A stretch of DNA of 53,167 nucleotides from Planctomycetota bacterium (lineage in GTDB: Bacteria; Planctomycetota; PLA2; JAEUHO01). The position numbers and the translations under genes are program-made. Under the pieces are notes generated by a model. It searched no databases and was not told the DNA's origin. It saw only the letters and a program-made list of their open reading frames with translations. The stretch is taken from NCBI GenBank assembly GCA_030066775.1, contig JASJAY010000013.1, positions 1 through 53,167 on the forward strand. The letters run 5' to 3'. This document shows positions 33,538 through 42,700 of the stretch, in pieces. Numbering within the stretch: position 1 is the first letter of the stretch; every line of letters begins with the position of its first letter.

Positions 33538-34439
33538 GGAGCGGGGGGCCGCGGCTCGTCCGTCACGGGCTCGACGCGCCCACTGGTCGGATCGATGTGG
33601 ACCGGGACGGATGCGCGACGACCGTAGCGGTTGCTGAGCACCTCGACGCGGCGCGTGCCTTGATCGGGCGCGGACGGCTCGACCGGCATGATCCAGCCCA
33701 CCCGCGCGGCCACCTGCGCCACCCCGGGCTCGACGAGGTCGGCGCCCGTGCGCTCCATCGAGTCCATGGCCGCGCGCACGTCCCCGCTCACGGCCGTGTC
33801 GGCGCGGAACACGCCCACGACCGCGAGATGCTGGTGCACGGCGAGCCCGGAGAGCGCGCGCAGGCTCTCCCCGATCTCGGTGCCGCGCTCGCGGATGACG
33901 GCCTGGACGTAGTCGACCACGAGGACCTGCGGCCGGACCGGTGCCCGCACGATCCGGTCGGCGAGCGAGCCGACGGAGAAGCCGCGCGCGGACAGGATGT
34001 AGAAGGGCAGATCGGCCAGCGCGTCGCGCACGCGCGCCAAGCGCGCGAGGGAAGCCCGATCCAGGTCGGTGGCGCCCGCCTTCGCACCCGGATCGGGCAC
34101 GCGCTCCGCGTCCACGTTCGCCAGCATGGCGAGCAGCCGTATCGCCAGCGTGGAGGCGGGCAGGTCGTACGTGGCGTAGACCACGGGCCGCTTCCCGGCT
34201 GCGGCGCCGTGCAAGAGGCTCAGCAGCAACGACGTCTTGCCGGAGCCGGACGGACCGCCCCACACGTGCAGGTGGCCTGCCGGCAGATCGGCGCCCAGCT
34301 CGGTCAGGAGGCGCCGCGACGCAGCGTCCTCGGTGCACGGCTCACTCGCGGGGAGCCCGGGGCCCGACGAGGTGGCGGACGCTTCGTCGGGCAGCGGGAT
34401 CGAGGCGAGCAGCGTACCCAGATGTTCCATGCGCGGCAT
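33534..34439 (-). CDS. RecA-fold P-loop ATPase, DnaB C-domain/KaiC-like
   Basis: This 301-residue protein has Walker A GGPSGSGKTSLL (about 61-72), then RPVVYATYDLPASTLAIRLLA. Walker B-like VLVVDYVQ matches DnaB helicase DYLQ. A region DLPFYILS..GFSVGSLADRI follows the helicase-family order. It lacks the DnaB N-terminal domain and any primase partner. At about half of DnaB length it is more likely a regulatory RecA-like ATPase than the replicative helicase. It lies 44 bp downstream of the stand-alone receiver gene on the same strand and is the last gene of the signalling operon. Start ATG at 34439; an ATG at 34430 is an alternative. Confidence 0.8.
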   Translation of the reverse strand: MPRMEHLGTLLASIPLPDEASATSSGPGLPASEPCTEDAASRRLLTELGADLPAGHLHVWGGPSGSGKTSLLLSLLHGAAAGKRPVVYATYDLPASTLAIRLLAMLANVDAERVPDPGAKAGATDLDRASLARLARVRDALADLPFYILSARGFSVGSLADRIVRAPVRPQVLVVDYVQAVIRERGTEIGESLRALSGLAVHQHLAVVGVFRADTAVSGDVRAAMDSMERTGADLVEPGVAQVAARVGWIMPVEPSAPDQGTRRVEVLSNRYGRRASVPVHIDPTSGRVEPVTDEPRPPAP

Positions 34440-34483
34440 GGTGCCCCGGGGGTGGGACAGCCGGCCGCGGCCTCGGACCTGCT

Positions 34484-34990
34484 CTACTCGAACTCGTCGG
34501 GATCGATGATGAACGCACCCGTTTGCGTGTCGCGCATGGGCATGAGCTCCTCACGCAGCTTGTCCTCGGCCTTCGCCGCGCGATCGGAGCACGGCCGCTC
34601 GAGCGACGCGACGTCCGAGAAGATCAGCTTGCGCAGCTGTCCACGGAGCGCGTCCGGATCCCACGGCTTCGTCATGAAGCGATGGATGTGTCCGTCGTTG
34701 AGCGCCGACATGACCAGCTCGAGGTCGGCCTGCGCCGTGAGCAGCACGGTGACCAGCTTGGGGTAGCGGTTGCGGATCTCGATCAAGAGATCGAGGCCGT
34801 GCGTGCCCGGCATGTAGTGGTCGCAGAGGACGGCCGTGATGTCCTCGCGCTGCTCGAGCATCGCCGACGCTTCGGCCGCGTCGTACGCATGAAGCAGGTC
34901 GTACGGCTCACGCCGCAACGTTCGCTTCAGCGCCTTGTGAATGGTCTCCTCGTCGTCCACGATGAGAAGCGTCGTCTTCGATTCCGCCAT
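34484..34990 (-). CDS. Stand-alone response regulator receiver
   Basis: This 168-residue protein is one receiver domain ([16 protein letters not shown]; acidic D12-D13, phospho-acceptor D57 in VLCDHYMPGTHGLDLL, T86, K108 in HRFMTKPW). A charged C-terminal tail of about 45 residues (REELMPMRDTQTGAFIIDPDEFE) has no output domain. The HRFMTKPW ending resembles the receivers of RpfG/HD-GYP proteins, but no such domain follows. It should act by protein contact. AGGAGG lies 9 bases before the ATG at 34990. The membrane histidine kinase gene overlaps its first 83 bp, so it is the likely substrate of that kinase. Confidence 0.92.
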   Translation of the reverse strand: MAESKTTLLIVDDEETIHKALKRTLRREPYDLLHAYDAAEASAMLEQREDITAVLCDHYMPGTHGLDLLIEIRNRYPKLVTVLLTAQADLELVMSALNDGHIHRFMTKPWDPDALRGQLRKLIFSDVASLERPCSDRAAKAEDKLREELMPMRDTQTGAFIIDPDEFE

Positions 34991-36362
34991 GGTGTTCGCC
35001 TCCTGAGGCTTCGTCCCGGACGGCCGGCAGGTGCAACGTGAAGCACGTGCCCTCGCCCGGGGTGGTTTCACAATCGAGTGTTCCGCTGAGCGACTTGACG
35101 ATCTCGCTCACCAGATGAAGACCGAGGCCGGTGCCCTTGCCCGGCCCCTTGGTGGTGAAGAACGGCTCGAACATCCGCGTACGCACGTCTTCGGGAATGC
35201 CCGGACCGGTGTCCGCCACGCGGAACATGACGTGGCCGCCGGGGCCGTCCTCGGAGCGCAGCGTGAGCACCCCGCCGCCGTTCGCGCGCATCGCGTCGAT
35301 CGCGTTCTTGGCCAGGTTGAGCAGCACCTGCAGCAGGCGCCCCGGATCCGCACGCACGGCGCATTGGGCGCGGTGCTCGAGCTCCAGCTGCACCTCCGGG
35401 CCGAGCGCCTTCTTGAGCATGCGGCCCACGCCGGTGAGCGACTCCGTCGGATCGACGTTGCAGACCTCGGCCCGCCCGCCGCGCACCATGTCGTTCAAGT
35501 CCATCACGACGCGCTGCAGCTGACGGCACGCCTGGTCGCTGTCGTCCATGACCTCGCGCAGCTCGGCGACGAGCTCGGCCGGGTCCTCGCCGGCCTTCAC
35601 GCACTCTTCGAGCTCGTTGAGCATCTCCGGCGCCTCGTGGACGCTGGCGAGGATGGCGGCAATGGGGTTCTTCATCTCGTGCGCGATGCCGGCAGAGAGC
35701 ATGCCCAGCGTGAAGAGGTGGTCGTTGGAGCGCAGGCTCTCGCGGGCGGCCTTGAGGTCGGCGGTGCTCTGCCGAAGCTCGGACGAGGCGTGGCGCAGCA
35801 TCTCCTGCGTGCGCTGCCGCTGATTCTCGGCTTCCGTGTACTTCTTCTTCTCCTGGCGCGCGCCCTCCGCGACGTGGCCCATGAAGAGCGCGACCACGAA
35901 GAAGAAGACGAACTGCCCCAGGCTCTCGAAGCGCAGCACCTGCTGCATGGAGAGGTCCCAGTTGCTGAGCGCCGCGTAGAGCACCGAGACGAGCAGGGCA
36001 TTGAGGAACGCATTGCCCAGCCCGTCGATGACGGCGGCCATGAGCACGAGCGTGAAGTACGCGGTGAGGAAGTGCGGCACGTCCGAGCCGCGCAGCACGA
36101 TCAGCAGGCTGACCACGACCACGTCGAAGAGGAAGATCATCCACTTGATGCGAGTCAGGTCGTAGTCGTAGTTGTGCGCCCAGAGGTAGCCGATGTTCGT
36201 CAGGCCGTAGACCGAGGTGACGAACCAGAAGAGGAACGGGTCCGTGGGCTTCGACGACATCCCGATCATGCATAGGCCGGCGAGCACGAGCACGCGCAGC
36301 GTCGTGACGACGTGTCGCGGCTCCGTGAGGATGCGGCCGGCCTTCATCATCGTGGAGCTCAT
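34908..36362 (-). CDS. Membrane sensor histidine kinase
   Basis: This 484-residue protein has about five or six N-terminal membrane segments (residues 20-35, 45-62, 73-90, 98-115, 118-132, 150-165) with no large periplasmic loop. A coiled coil (about 168-212) follows, then HisKA ([16 protein letters not shown], phospho-acceptor H228). HATPase_c shows N box ([10 protein letters not shown]), G1 (VADTGPGI), F (EPFFTTK) and G2 ([10 protein letters not shown]). The sensor type suits membrane-related signals. Its start overlaps the GTPase-kinase stop by four bases (ATGA, 36359-36362). Its last 27 residues (after about ...[12 protein letters not shown]) overlap the receiver gene by 83 bp, unusually long. 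Likely partner of the stand-alone receiver. Confidence 0.92.
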   Translation of the reverse strand: MSSTMMKAGRILTEPRHVVTTLRVLVLAGLCMIGMSSKPTDPFLFWFVTSVYGLTNIGYLWAHNYDYDLTRIKWMIFLFDVVVVSLLIVLRGSDVPHFLTAYFTLVLMAAVIDGLGNAFLNALLVSVLYAALSNWDLSMQQVLRFESLGQFVFFFVVALFMGHVAEGARQEKKKYTEAENQRQRTQEMLRHASSELRQSTADLKAARESLRSNDHLFTLGMLSAGIAHEMKNPIAAILASVHEAPEMLNELEECVKAGEDPAELVAELREVMDDSDQACRQLQRVVMDLNDMVRGGRAEVCNVDPTESLTGVGRMLKKALGPEVQLELEHRAQCAVRADPGRLLQVLLNLAKNAIDAMRANGGGVLTLRSEDGPGGHVMFRVADTGPGIPEDVRTRMFEPFFTTKGPGKGTGLGLHLVSEIVKSLSGTLDCETTPGEGTCFTLHLPAVRDEASGGEHHGGIEDDASHRGRRGDHSQGAEANVAA

Positions 36363-38548
36363 GCGGACTTCCCCAGAACCTGTGTGGAGCCCATGCTCCC
36401 GAGCGCGCGCGGAAGGCGGATCTCGACGCGCGCGCGATCGGTGGCGTGGTGGGCACGGAGCGAGCCGCCGGCGTTGCGAACCTCGTCGCGGACGCTGCGC
36501 AGCGTCTCGTGGGCGTCGGCGGGAATGTGGCCCGTGATGTCGACCCGCAGGCCCGGGCCTGCGTCGTCCTCGACCACGGAGATGTAGATGCCGGCCTCGC
36601 TGGCCTCGGCGATCGACATCAGCAGGCGGAACAGCCAGCGGGTGAGCTCGGCGCTCGGCACGCCGACGAGCACCTTCGACGTGCCCGACAGGACCGGCGG
36701 GGTGGCGTCCGGGTTCACCTGGCCGAAGTGGGTGATGCCGTCGAGGACGGCCGCACTGAGGTTGGTGCGCACGGCGGCCCGGCGATCGCGCACGACGTCA
36801 CCGCCGTAGAGCGCCGTGACCCGCGCCCCGACCTGGCGCGCCGCTTCCAGCGCATCGTCGAGGGCTTCGCGGATCTCTTCGAGGTCCTCGTCGAGGTTGC
36901 CGCGCTCGAGCAGCGCTTCGAGGGCGAACTGCACGTCGGAGCAGATCGCAGCGATCGGGTTGTTGAGCTCGTGCGCGACGCCGGCCGCGAGCTGCTGCAC
37001 GCCCTCGCGGCGCTCCTTGTCGAACAAGCAGCGCTCCGTCTCGAGGGCGGCGCGCTTCGCGCTCTCCACCTCGCGCTCGCGCTCGCGGATGCGCGCCTCG
37101 AGCTCCTGCTTCTGGCGACGCAGCTCGAAGGTGCGCTCCTCGACTCGATCCTCGATGGCGCGATGCAGCACGCGGATCTGCACGAGCCCGTTGATGCGCG
37201 CCGCGGTGAGGCCCAGGAGCGTCGTCGCCGTGCGCAACGCCGGCTCGGCGTCTTCGGGGAGCCCGCGATCGGGCGCGCCGACCAAGAGCAGCCAACCGGG
37301 GTCGCCGCCGCTGATCGGGAACTGCAGGAAGAGGCCCGTGCCGCCCGCGCCGCCGCCGGGGAACCCGGCGGTCGCGGCCGGCCCGACGTCGGCCGAGCCC
37401 GCCTCGGGCAACCCGAGGGCGAGCGCCTGGGCGGCTTCCGCGACGACGGCCGCGTCGCGCGCGAGGCCCATCGAGTCGAACACCTGCTCGCCGGCGACGG
37501 GATGCGGGATGCCGATCCAGCCCGTCACGGCGTCGAGGTTCATGATGAGCTGCACGAGCGTGCGTCGTACGACGCTCTCGATCTCGGTCGCCTGGCTGCA
37601 GATCGTGCCGACCTCGGTCAGCAGGCGGCTGAGTGCGCGCTCGCGCCGCAGCTGGTTCACGTCGCCGTCGCGCAGAGCCAGCCAACGGCTGGCCTCCACG
37701 GCGGTGTTGATCTCCGAGGTGTCGAGGTCGACCTGGGTGTCGGTCAGCTCGTCCGAGGGGCCGGCGGAAACGGTGCGACGCGGCGCAACGCGCTCCAGGG
37801 GCGCGCCGTCACTCGCTCCGCCGAACTGGTTCTCGAGCGCATCGACAAAGATGCGCCGGTAGGTCTGGGCCGGGCCTTCGCGTGCGGGCGCGGGCGTGCC
37901 ACCCAGCGTGCTGCCGCCGATGGTGCTGCCCAGGGGCTCGATCGTCTCGAGCACGCGCTCCGCGGCCGCGACGACGATCTTGCGGAAGGCCTTCATGAGG
38001 CCCGTCCCGGTCGTGGCCACGGCATCCACGGCCGCCAGGATCGGGCGCTCGTGACACGTCTCCATCAGCTGGGCCATGAGCAACGCGGCGCCGCGCGAGG
38101 CGGCGAGGTCGCGCTTGTTCGCGATCACGACCACCGGCAGCGGCGCATCGCCGTTCTCGTCGGCGGGATCGATGAGCGCGTTCAGCGCGCGCCACGACTC
38201 GAGGTTGCGCTCGTCGCGCGAAGAGATGTCGCCGACGAAGACGACGGCGTCCGCACCACGCAGCAGGCGGCGGCGGGTGGCCTCGAAGCCCTCGTGTCCC
38301 GGAACGCTGTAACAGTCCGCGCGCAGGGCGTAGTCGCGAAAGCGCGGCAGGTCGAGCGGCGCGTAGTCGAAGTAGCACGTCGGCTCGCCGGCCTTGCGGT
38401 CGCTCTCGACGCTCGCGAACTCGCCGCGGAAGCGCGGATCGCAGGCACCGTGGAGCGAACGAAGCACGGTCGTCTTCCCGCTTCGTGACGGGCCCCAGAA
38501 CACGAGCTTGAGCTCGAGTCGGCGACTAGCGCGATCGGTTCGCGGCAT
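36359..38548 (-). CDS. MglA-like small GTPase fused to GAF and histidine-kinase domains
   Basis: This 729-residue fusion begins with a Ras-like GTPase (about 10-200). P-loop GPSRSGKT (19-26), YFDYAPLDLP, SVPGHEGF (81-88; the switch-II form TVPG known in MglA in place of DxxG), ADAVVFVGD, NKRD (144-147) and VATTGTGL are visible. After a linker come a GAF-like region (about 305-455), a long coiled coil (about 460-515) and an H-box AAGVAHELNNPIAA with H526. The C-terminal ATPase-like segment (about 600-725) lacks recognisable N and G1/G2 boxes, so it may not bind ATP. It could then be phosphorylated by the neighbouring kinase. ATG at 38548 behind GGAAGG; stop overlaps the next gene by 4 bp. Confidence 0.88.
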   Translation of the reverse strand: MPRTDRASRRLELKLVFWGPSRSGKTTVLRSLHGACDPRFRGEFASVESDRKAGEPTCYFDYAPLDLPRFRDYALRADCYSVPGHEGFEATRRRLLRGADAVVFVGDISSRDERNLESWRALNALIDPADENGDAPLPVVVIANKRDLAASRGAALLMAQLMETCHERPILAAVDAVATTGTGLMKAFRKIVVAAAERVLETIEPLGSTIGGSTLGGTPAPAREGPAQTYRRIFVDALENQFGGASDGAPLERVAPRRTVSAGPSDELTDTQVDLDTSEINTAVEASRWLALRDGDVNQLRRERALSRLLTEVGTICSQATEIESVVRRTLVQLIMNLDAVTGWIGIPHPVAGEQVFDSMGLARDAAVVAEAAQALALGLPEAGSADVGPAATAGFPGGGAGGTGLFLQFPISGGDPGWLLLVGAPDRGLPEDAEPALRTATTLLGLTAARINGLVQIRVLHRAIEDRVEERTFELRRQKQELEARIREREREVESAKRAALETERCLFDKERREGVQQLAAGVAHELNNPIAAICSDVQFALEALLERGNLDEDLEEIREALDDALEAARQVGARVTALYGGDVVRDRRAAVRTNLSAAVLDGITHFGQVNPDATPPVLSGTSKVLVGVPSAELTRWLFRLLMSIAEASEAGIYISVVEDDAGPGLRVDITGHIPADAHETLRSVRDEVRNAGGSLRAHHATDRARVEIRLPRALGSMGSTQVLGKSA

Positions 38549-38671
38549 CCGGAACCTTCCCCCTGGATGGAGTACTCCGGGGTTCCTTATCGGCGTACGA
38601 CCCGGGAACACTTCCGGAAGGAAGGCCTCATAACGCGTTAACAACAGGCGCGATCAGCGCCCGGGAACGCG

Positions 38672-39721
38672 TCATCCTTCCGCGCTGGTGACGTCGAAGA
38701 CGAATCCGCAGCCGAGCCGGCGCTCGACCTCGCGCAGGGCCTCGGGCAGACGCGGCAGGTGGTCCCGTACGACACGCGCCCGCTCGCCCAGGACGAGCTG
38801 CGGGATCCAGTAGCCCTCGACCGCCGATGAGCCGACGCGCACGACGGCGCGCACGACGCCGTCGAGCACGAGCCACCAGCTCTCCTCGCCGTCCAGGCGC
38901 CAGCGATGCCAGGCACCCGCCTTCGGTCGGCTGGGCGCGCGGCTGCTGCCGCTCCCCTTGGCCGCCTTGCGCTCGTCGATCGCCCGCGCGAGCAGGTCGA
39001 CCAACAGGCTGCGGGCGCCTTCCATGCCCATCTCCGTGAGGCCGTGGCCGGAGGCCATGGCCTGCACGTGCAGGGCGACCAGCAGCTCGCCCGGACGCTC
39101 GTAGCCGGCGATCTCCGCCGCGAGCTCCTTCACGAACCGCGCGCGCGCCGCCACGTCCGAGCCGGTCGTCGCCTTCACGTACTCGGCCAGCCAGCGCTTG
39201 CGCACCTTCACCTCGAGGTCGGCCCACGCGCCGGAGGACGCATGCGTGTCCACCAACGAGCCGGCCGCTTCGCGCTCGTGGCGGCGGACGGCGTCGCGCA
39301 GGCGGTCCATGTGCATGCGCAGGTCGTGGCGCCGCGTGTGCAGCCGCTCCTGGGCGATCTCGAGCAGGCTCGTGAGCTCCCCCTGCTCACAGGCGTCCTC
39401 GCGCACGACGTCGAACGCGCCCGCGCGCATCGCAACGCGGCACAGGAGGATGTCGACCTCGGGAGCGACCACGACGACGAGCTCCGTGGGAAAGAGCTCC
39501 CCGATGCGGACGATGGCCTCCGCGAGCTCGTTGCCGCACGCCTCGCGGTGGAGCAGGGTGACGCCGGGCTCGTGGCCTTCGAGCCACGCGAGGCCTTCTT
39601 CGCACGAGTCGGATTCGGCGAGACCGAGCTCGCCTTCGAGCGCACGCCGCATGGCGCCGCGCCACGACGTGCCCGGGCCGACGAGCAGCACACGGGGGCG
39701 GGTGAGGGTGGCGAAGGTCAT
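38672..39721 (-). CDS. Pseudo-receiver protein with C-terminal unknown domain
   Basis: This 349-residue protein has an N-terminal receiver-like fold (about 8-120: RVLLVGPGTSWRGAMRRAL, ELVVVVAPEVDILLCRVAMRAGAFDVV). The expected phospho-acceptor segment reads VTLLHREA, with no Asp, so it is a pseudo-receiver that probably cannot be phosphorylated. A coiled segment (about 130-165) and a helical domain of about 60 residues follow. The C-terminal domain contains DGEESWWLVLDGVVRAVVRVGSS. Its ATG at 39721 overlaps the Ser/Thr kinase stop by four bases. A 123-bp gap to the next gene holds two palindromes (38611-38620, 38631-38640) and a weak hairpin (38647-38661), possibly an internal promoter or attenuator. 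Confidence 0.75.
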   Translation of the reverse strand: MTFATLTRPRVLLVGPGTSWRGAMRRALEGELGLAESDSCEEGLAWLEGHEPGVTLLHREACGNELAEAIVRIGELFPTELVVVVAPEVDILLCRVAMRAGAFDVVREDACEQGELTSLLEIAQERLHTRRHDLRMHMDRLRDAVRRHEREAAGSLVDTHASSGAWADLEVKVRKRWLAEYVKATTGSDVAARARFVKELAAEIAGYERPGELLVALHVQAMASGHGLTEMGMEGARSLLVDLLARAIDERKAAKGSGSSRAPSRPKAGAWHRWRLDGEESWWLVLDGVVRAVVRVGSSAVEGYWIPQLVLGERARVVRDHLPRLPEALREVERRLGCGFVFDVTSAEG

Positions 39722-42700
39722 GAGGCCCTCCGTTGCAGCTGGCGCGCCGAGCCGTAGCCCGGGATGCGCCGGTAGAGCGAGTAGCCGGCCGCCAGGTCGA
39801 CGGCCTCCTGTCCACAGTCGGCGGCGAGCGCGTCGAGGATCGCGCGCGCCTCTTCGAGGTGCAGCGGATCGCCTGTCGCGGTGGCCATCTCGAGGTGGAC
39901 GCAGAAGCGTTCGTGCACGGTCAGCCGATCGACGTCGCGCACGAGCAGCGCGAGCACGCGATGCGGCGGGCTCTCGAGCGCGGCGGCGCGCATCGACTCG
40001 GCCACGAGCCGCGGGCCGTACAGGTCGTACGCGCCCGCGAGGTGCACGATCTGGTCGAGCGGCGCGGCGGCGTGGTCCGCGCGGCCGCGCAGACGCCAGA
40101 TGCGCGCCAGCCCGAACAGCGGCGCGATCTCGCCGCCGGCGCGGTGACGCCGTCGGCGTCCGTCCAGCGCCTGGTGGTACCAGTCGAGCGCCTCGTCGAG
40201 CTGATCGCCCTCCTCCGCCGCGTTGCCGGCCAAGGTGAGCGCCGCGACGAGCAGGCCCGGGACGCGCAGGCGCTGCGCCTTGGAGAGCGCGCGCATGGCG
40301 AGATGCACCATCGACGTCTCCTCGCCGCGCAGGAGATGCAGACGCGCGAGGTCGGTCCAGATCGCAGCCACGTCGAGCTCGCGGCCGGCGTCCGTCGCCA
40401 CACGCTCGGCGCCGGTGAGGGCCTCGAGTGCGGACTCGAGGCGGCCGCGCGCCGCGTGCAGCGCGCCGAGGCCGCGCAGCGCATGGCACTCCGCGCCGCG
40501 GTCGCCGACCTGGCGCGCCAGTGCCAGCTGGCGATCGACGTGGACCTGCGACTCGCGGAAGCGACCCCAGCGCCGCGACAAGCGCGCGAGCGCGCCGTGG
40601 GCGCGCGCGGCGTCGCGCAGGTCGGAAAGCCGCGCGGCCAGCTCGAGGCGCCGGCCGACGTGCATGCGCGCGCGGTCGCCCTGGCCCTCGGACTCGAACA
40701 GGTCGCCGAGGTTCTCGTGGCAGGTGATCTCGGCGCCCAGGTCCCGCGCGGCGCGTGCGAGCAGGAGGCTGCGCTCGAAGTGCGAGCGCGCGTCCTCGAT
40801 CTCCCCGGTCCGCATGGCGATGCAGCCGAGGTTGCCGCGGGCGCGGGCTTCGCGCAGCCGGGCGCCGGCGTCGCGGGCATCGTCGAGCTGCGACTCGAAG
40901 ACCGCGCGGGCCGCCTCGAGCTCGCCGTCGACGAGCAGGAGCCGACCGCGGGCATCGACGGCCTCGTGGGGCACGTCCATGCCGTGCGCCTCCGCGAAGG
41001 CCTCGAGCTCGCTGAGCGCCTCCCGCTCCTCGTCGCGCCGGCCCAGCAGCTCGAGGCTGCGTGCGCGCTCGACCAGCACGCGCAGCACGAGCGGCGGCGG
41101 CAGGGAGTCGCGATGCGCGACCACCTCCGCCGCGAGCGTCAGCGCCTCGCTGTACCGGTACGCGGTCGCGAGCGTGGACACGGCATCGAGGACATACGGC
41201 TCCGCCTCGGCCGCCATGGACGCGCGCAGGTAGTGCAGCGCGATCCGCGACGACTCGAGCGGGGCGCCGTCCTCGGGGGCCGCGAGCACCTCCGCCGTGC
41301 GGGCGTGCAGCCGACGGGCGCCCTCCGGACCGAGACGCTCCAGGACGATGGCGCGGCCCAGGGCGGGGTCGAAGCGACGCGTCTCGCCGCCGCCGCGGAC
41401 GATCTGCGGGTTGTTGCCGAGCCCGTGCAGGCAGTCGAGCACGTGCAGCACCGGCTGGTCGAGCACCTTCGCGACGAGCCCGATGTCGAACATCTCACCC
41501 TGCACGGCAGCGGCCTCGACGACGGCGCGTGCCTCCTCGTCAAGGCTCGAGAGGCGCTGATCGAAGAGCACGTGCAGCGTGTCCGGCACGGCGGCTTCGG
41601 CCACGTGCTCGGCGCAGCGCCACTGGCCGCCCGGATCCCGGGTGAGCACGTTCGTGGCCTTCATCCCCTCGACGAACTCCGTCAGGAAGAGCGGGTTGCC
41701 GCCGGTGATGGGCAGGAGCTCGGGCGCGAGCCGTCCGGCGAGCGTGGTGCTCTCGAGGATGTCGCCGAGCACGCGTTCCGCGTTCGATCCGTCGAGGCGC
41801 ACGAGCGGCAGGCGGCGCACGCGCGGCAGACGGGCCAGCTCGTCGACGAGATCGGCAGGCAGGCAGGGCCGGGCCATGCCGACGAGCAGCAGCGGCAGGC
41901 GATCCGCCTGCAGTGCCAAGGCGCGGAAGAGGGTCTGGTCGAGCGGGGTGTGGCGGTCGAGGTCGTCGAACGCGATCACGCGCGGGCAGTGCGTGGTCAG
42001 GGCGCGCACGGTCTCCAGGACGTCGCAGCGCAGCGCGTCGCCGGCGTCGGCGGGCGCGCCGTCGGCGAGGAAGGCGCGCATGCGCTCGGCGGTGCCCGGT
42101 GCCGAGGGCAGCAGGCTCTCGAGCTGCTCGGGGTCGTCCTGCACGAGGGTGGCGAGGGCGCGGCGGAACGCGCTCCCCGGCTCGCCGTCCGCGTCGGCAT
42201 CGGCGTCGGGTACGGCGAGGCCCACGCTGCCGGACGGCAGGCGCAGCCCTTCGAGGAAGGCGTCCACGAGGCGCGACTTGCCGATGCCCGTCTCGCCGGT
42301 GATCAGGATCACGCCGCCGGAGCCGCCCATCGCGCGGCGCCAGCTCGCATTCAGCTCGCGCAGCTCCGTCGGCCGTCCGCGCACGGGCCCCAGCCGGCGC
42401 ACGGGCAGCTGCGTCGAGCCGCTGCCGTCCTCGGGACGCAGGTGGCGGCGGTCGAGCCACCACTCCGACGACTCGGCGGTCTCCAGCGTCTCGCGCAGCG
42501 CGGTCGCACTCGGGAATCGATCGGCCGGCGCCTTCGCGAGGAGCGTGTCCGTCACGGACTCGATGAACGGGCTGATCTCGGGCACCACCTCGCGCACGCG
42601 CTTGGGGGTGTTGTTGAGGTGGGCGTTGATGATCTCGCCGGCCGTGCCGGCGGGGAACGGGTGGTCGCCGGTCGCGAGCACGAAGAGGAGCAGCCCCACC

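Noticed and set aside
33534..34439. Replicative helicase dnaB
   Set aside because: It lacks the N-terminal domain and is only about 300 residues; only the RecA-like core is shared.
36359..38548. The small GTPase as a separate gene from the kinase
   Set aside because: The frame is continuous with no internal stop or ribosome-binding site, and the linker is Gly/Pro/Ser-rich as in true fusions.
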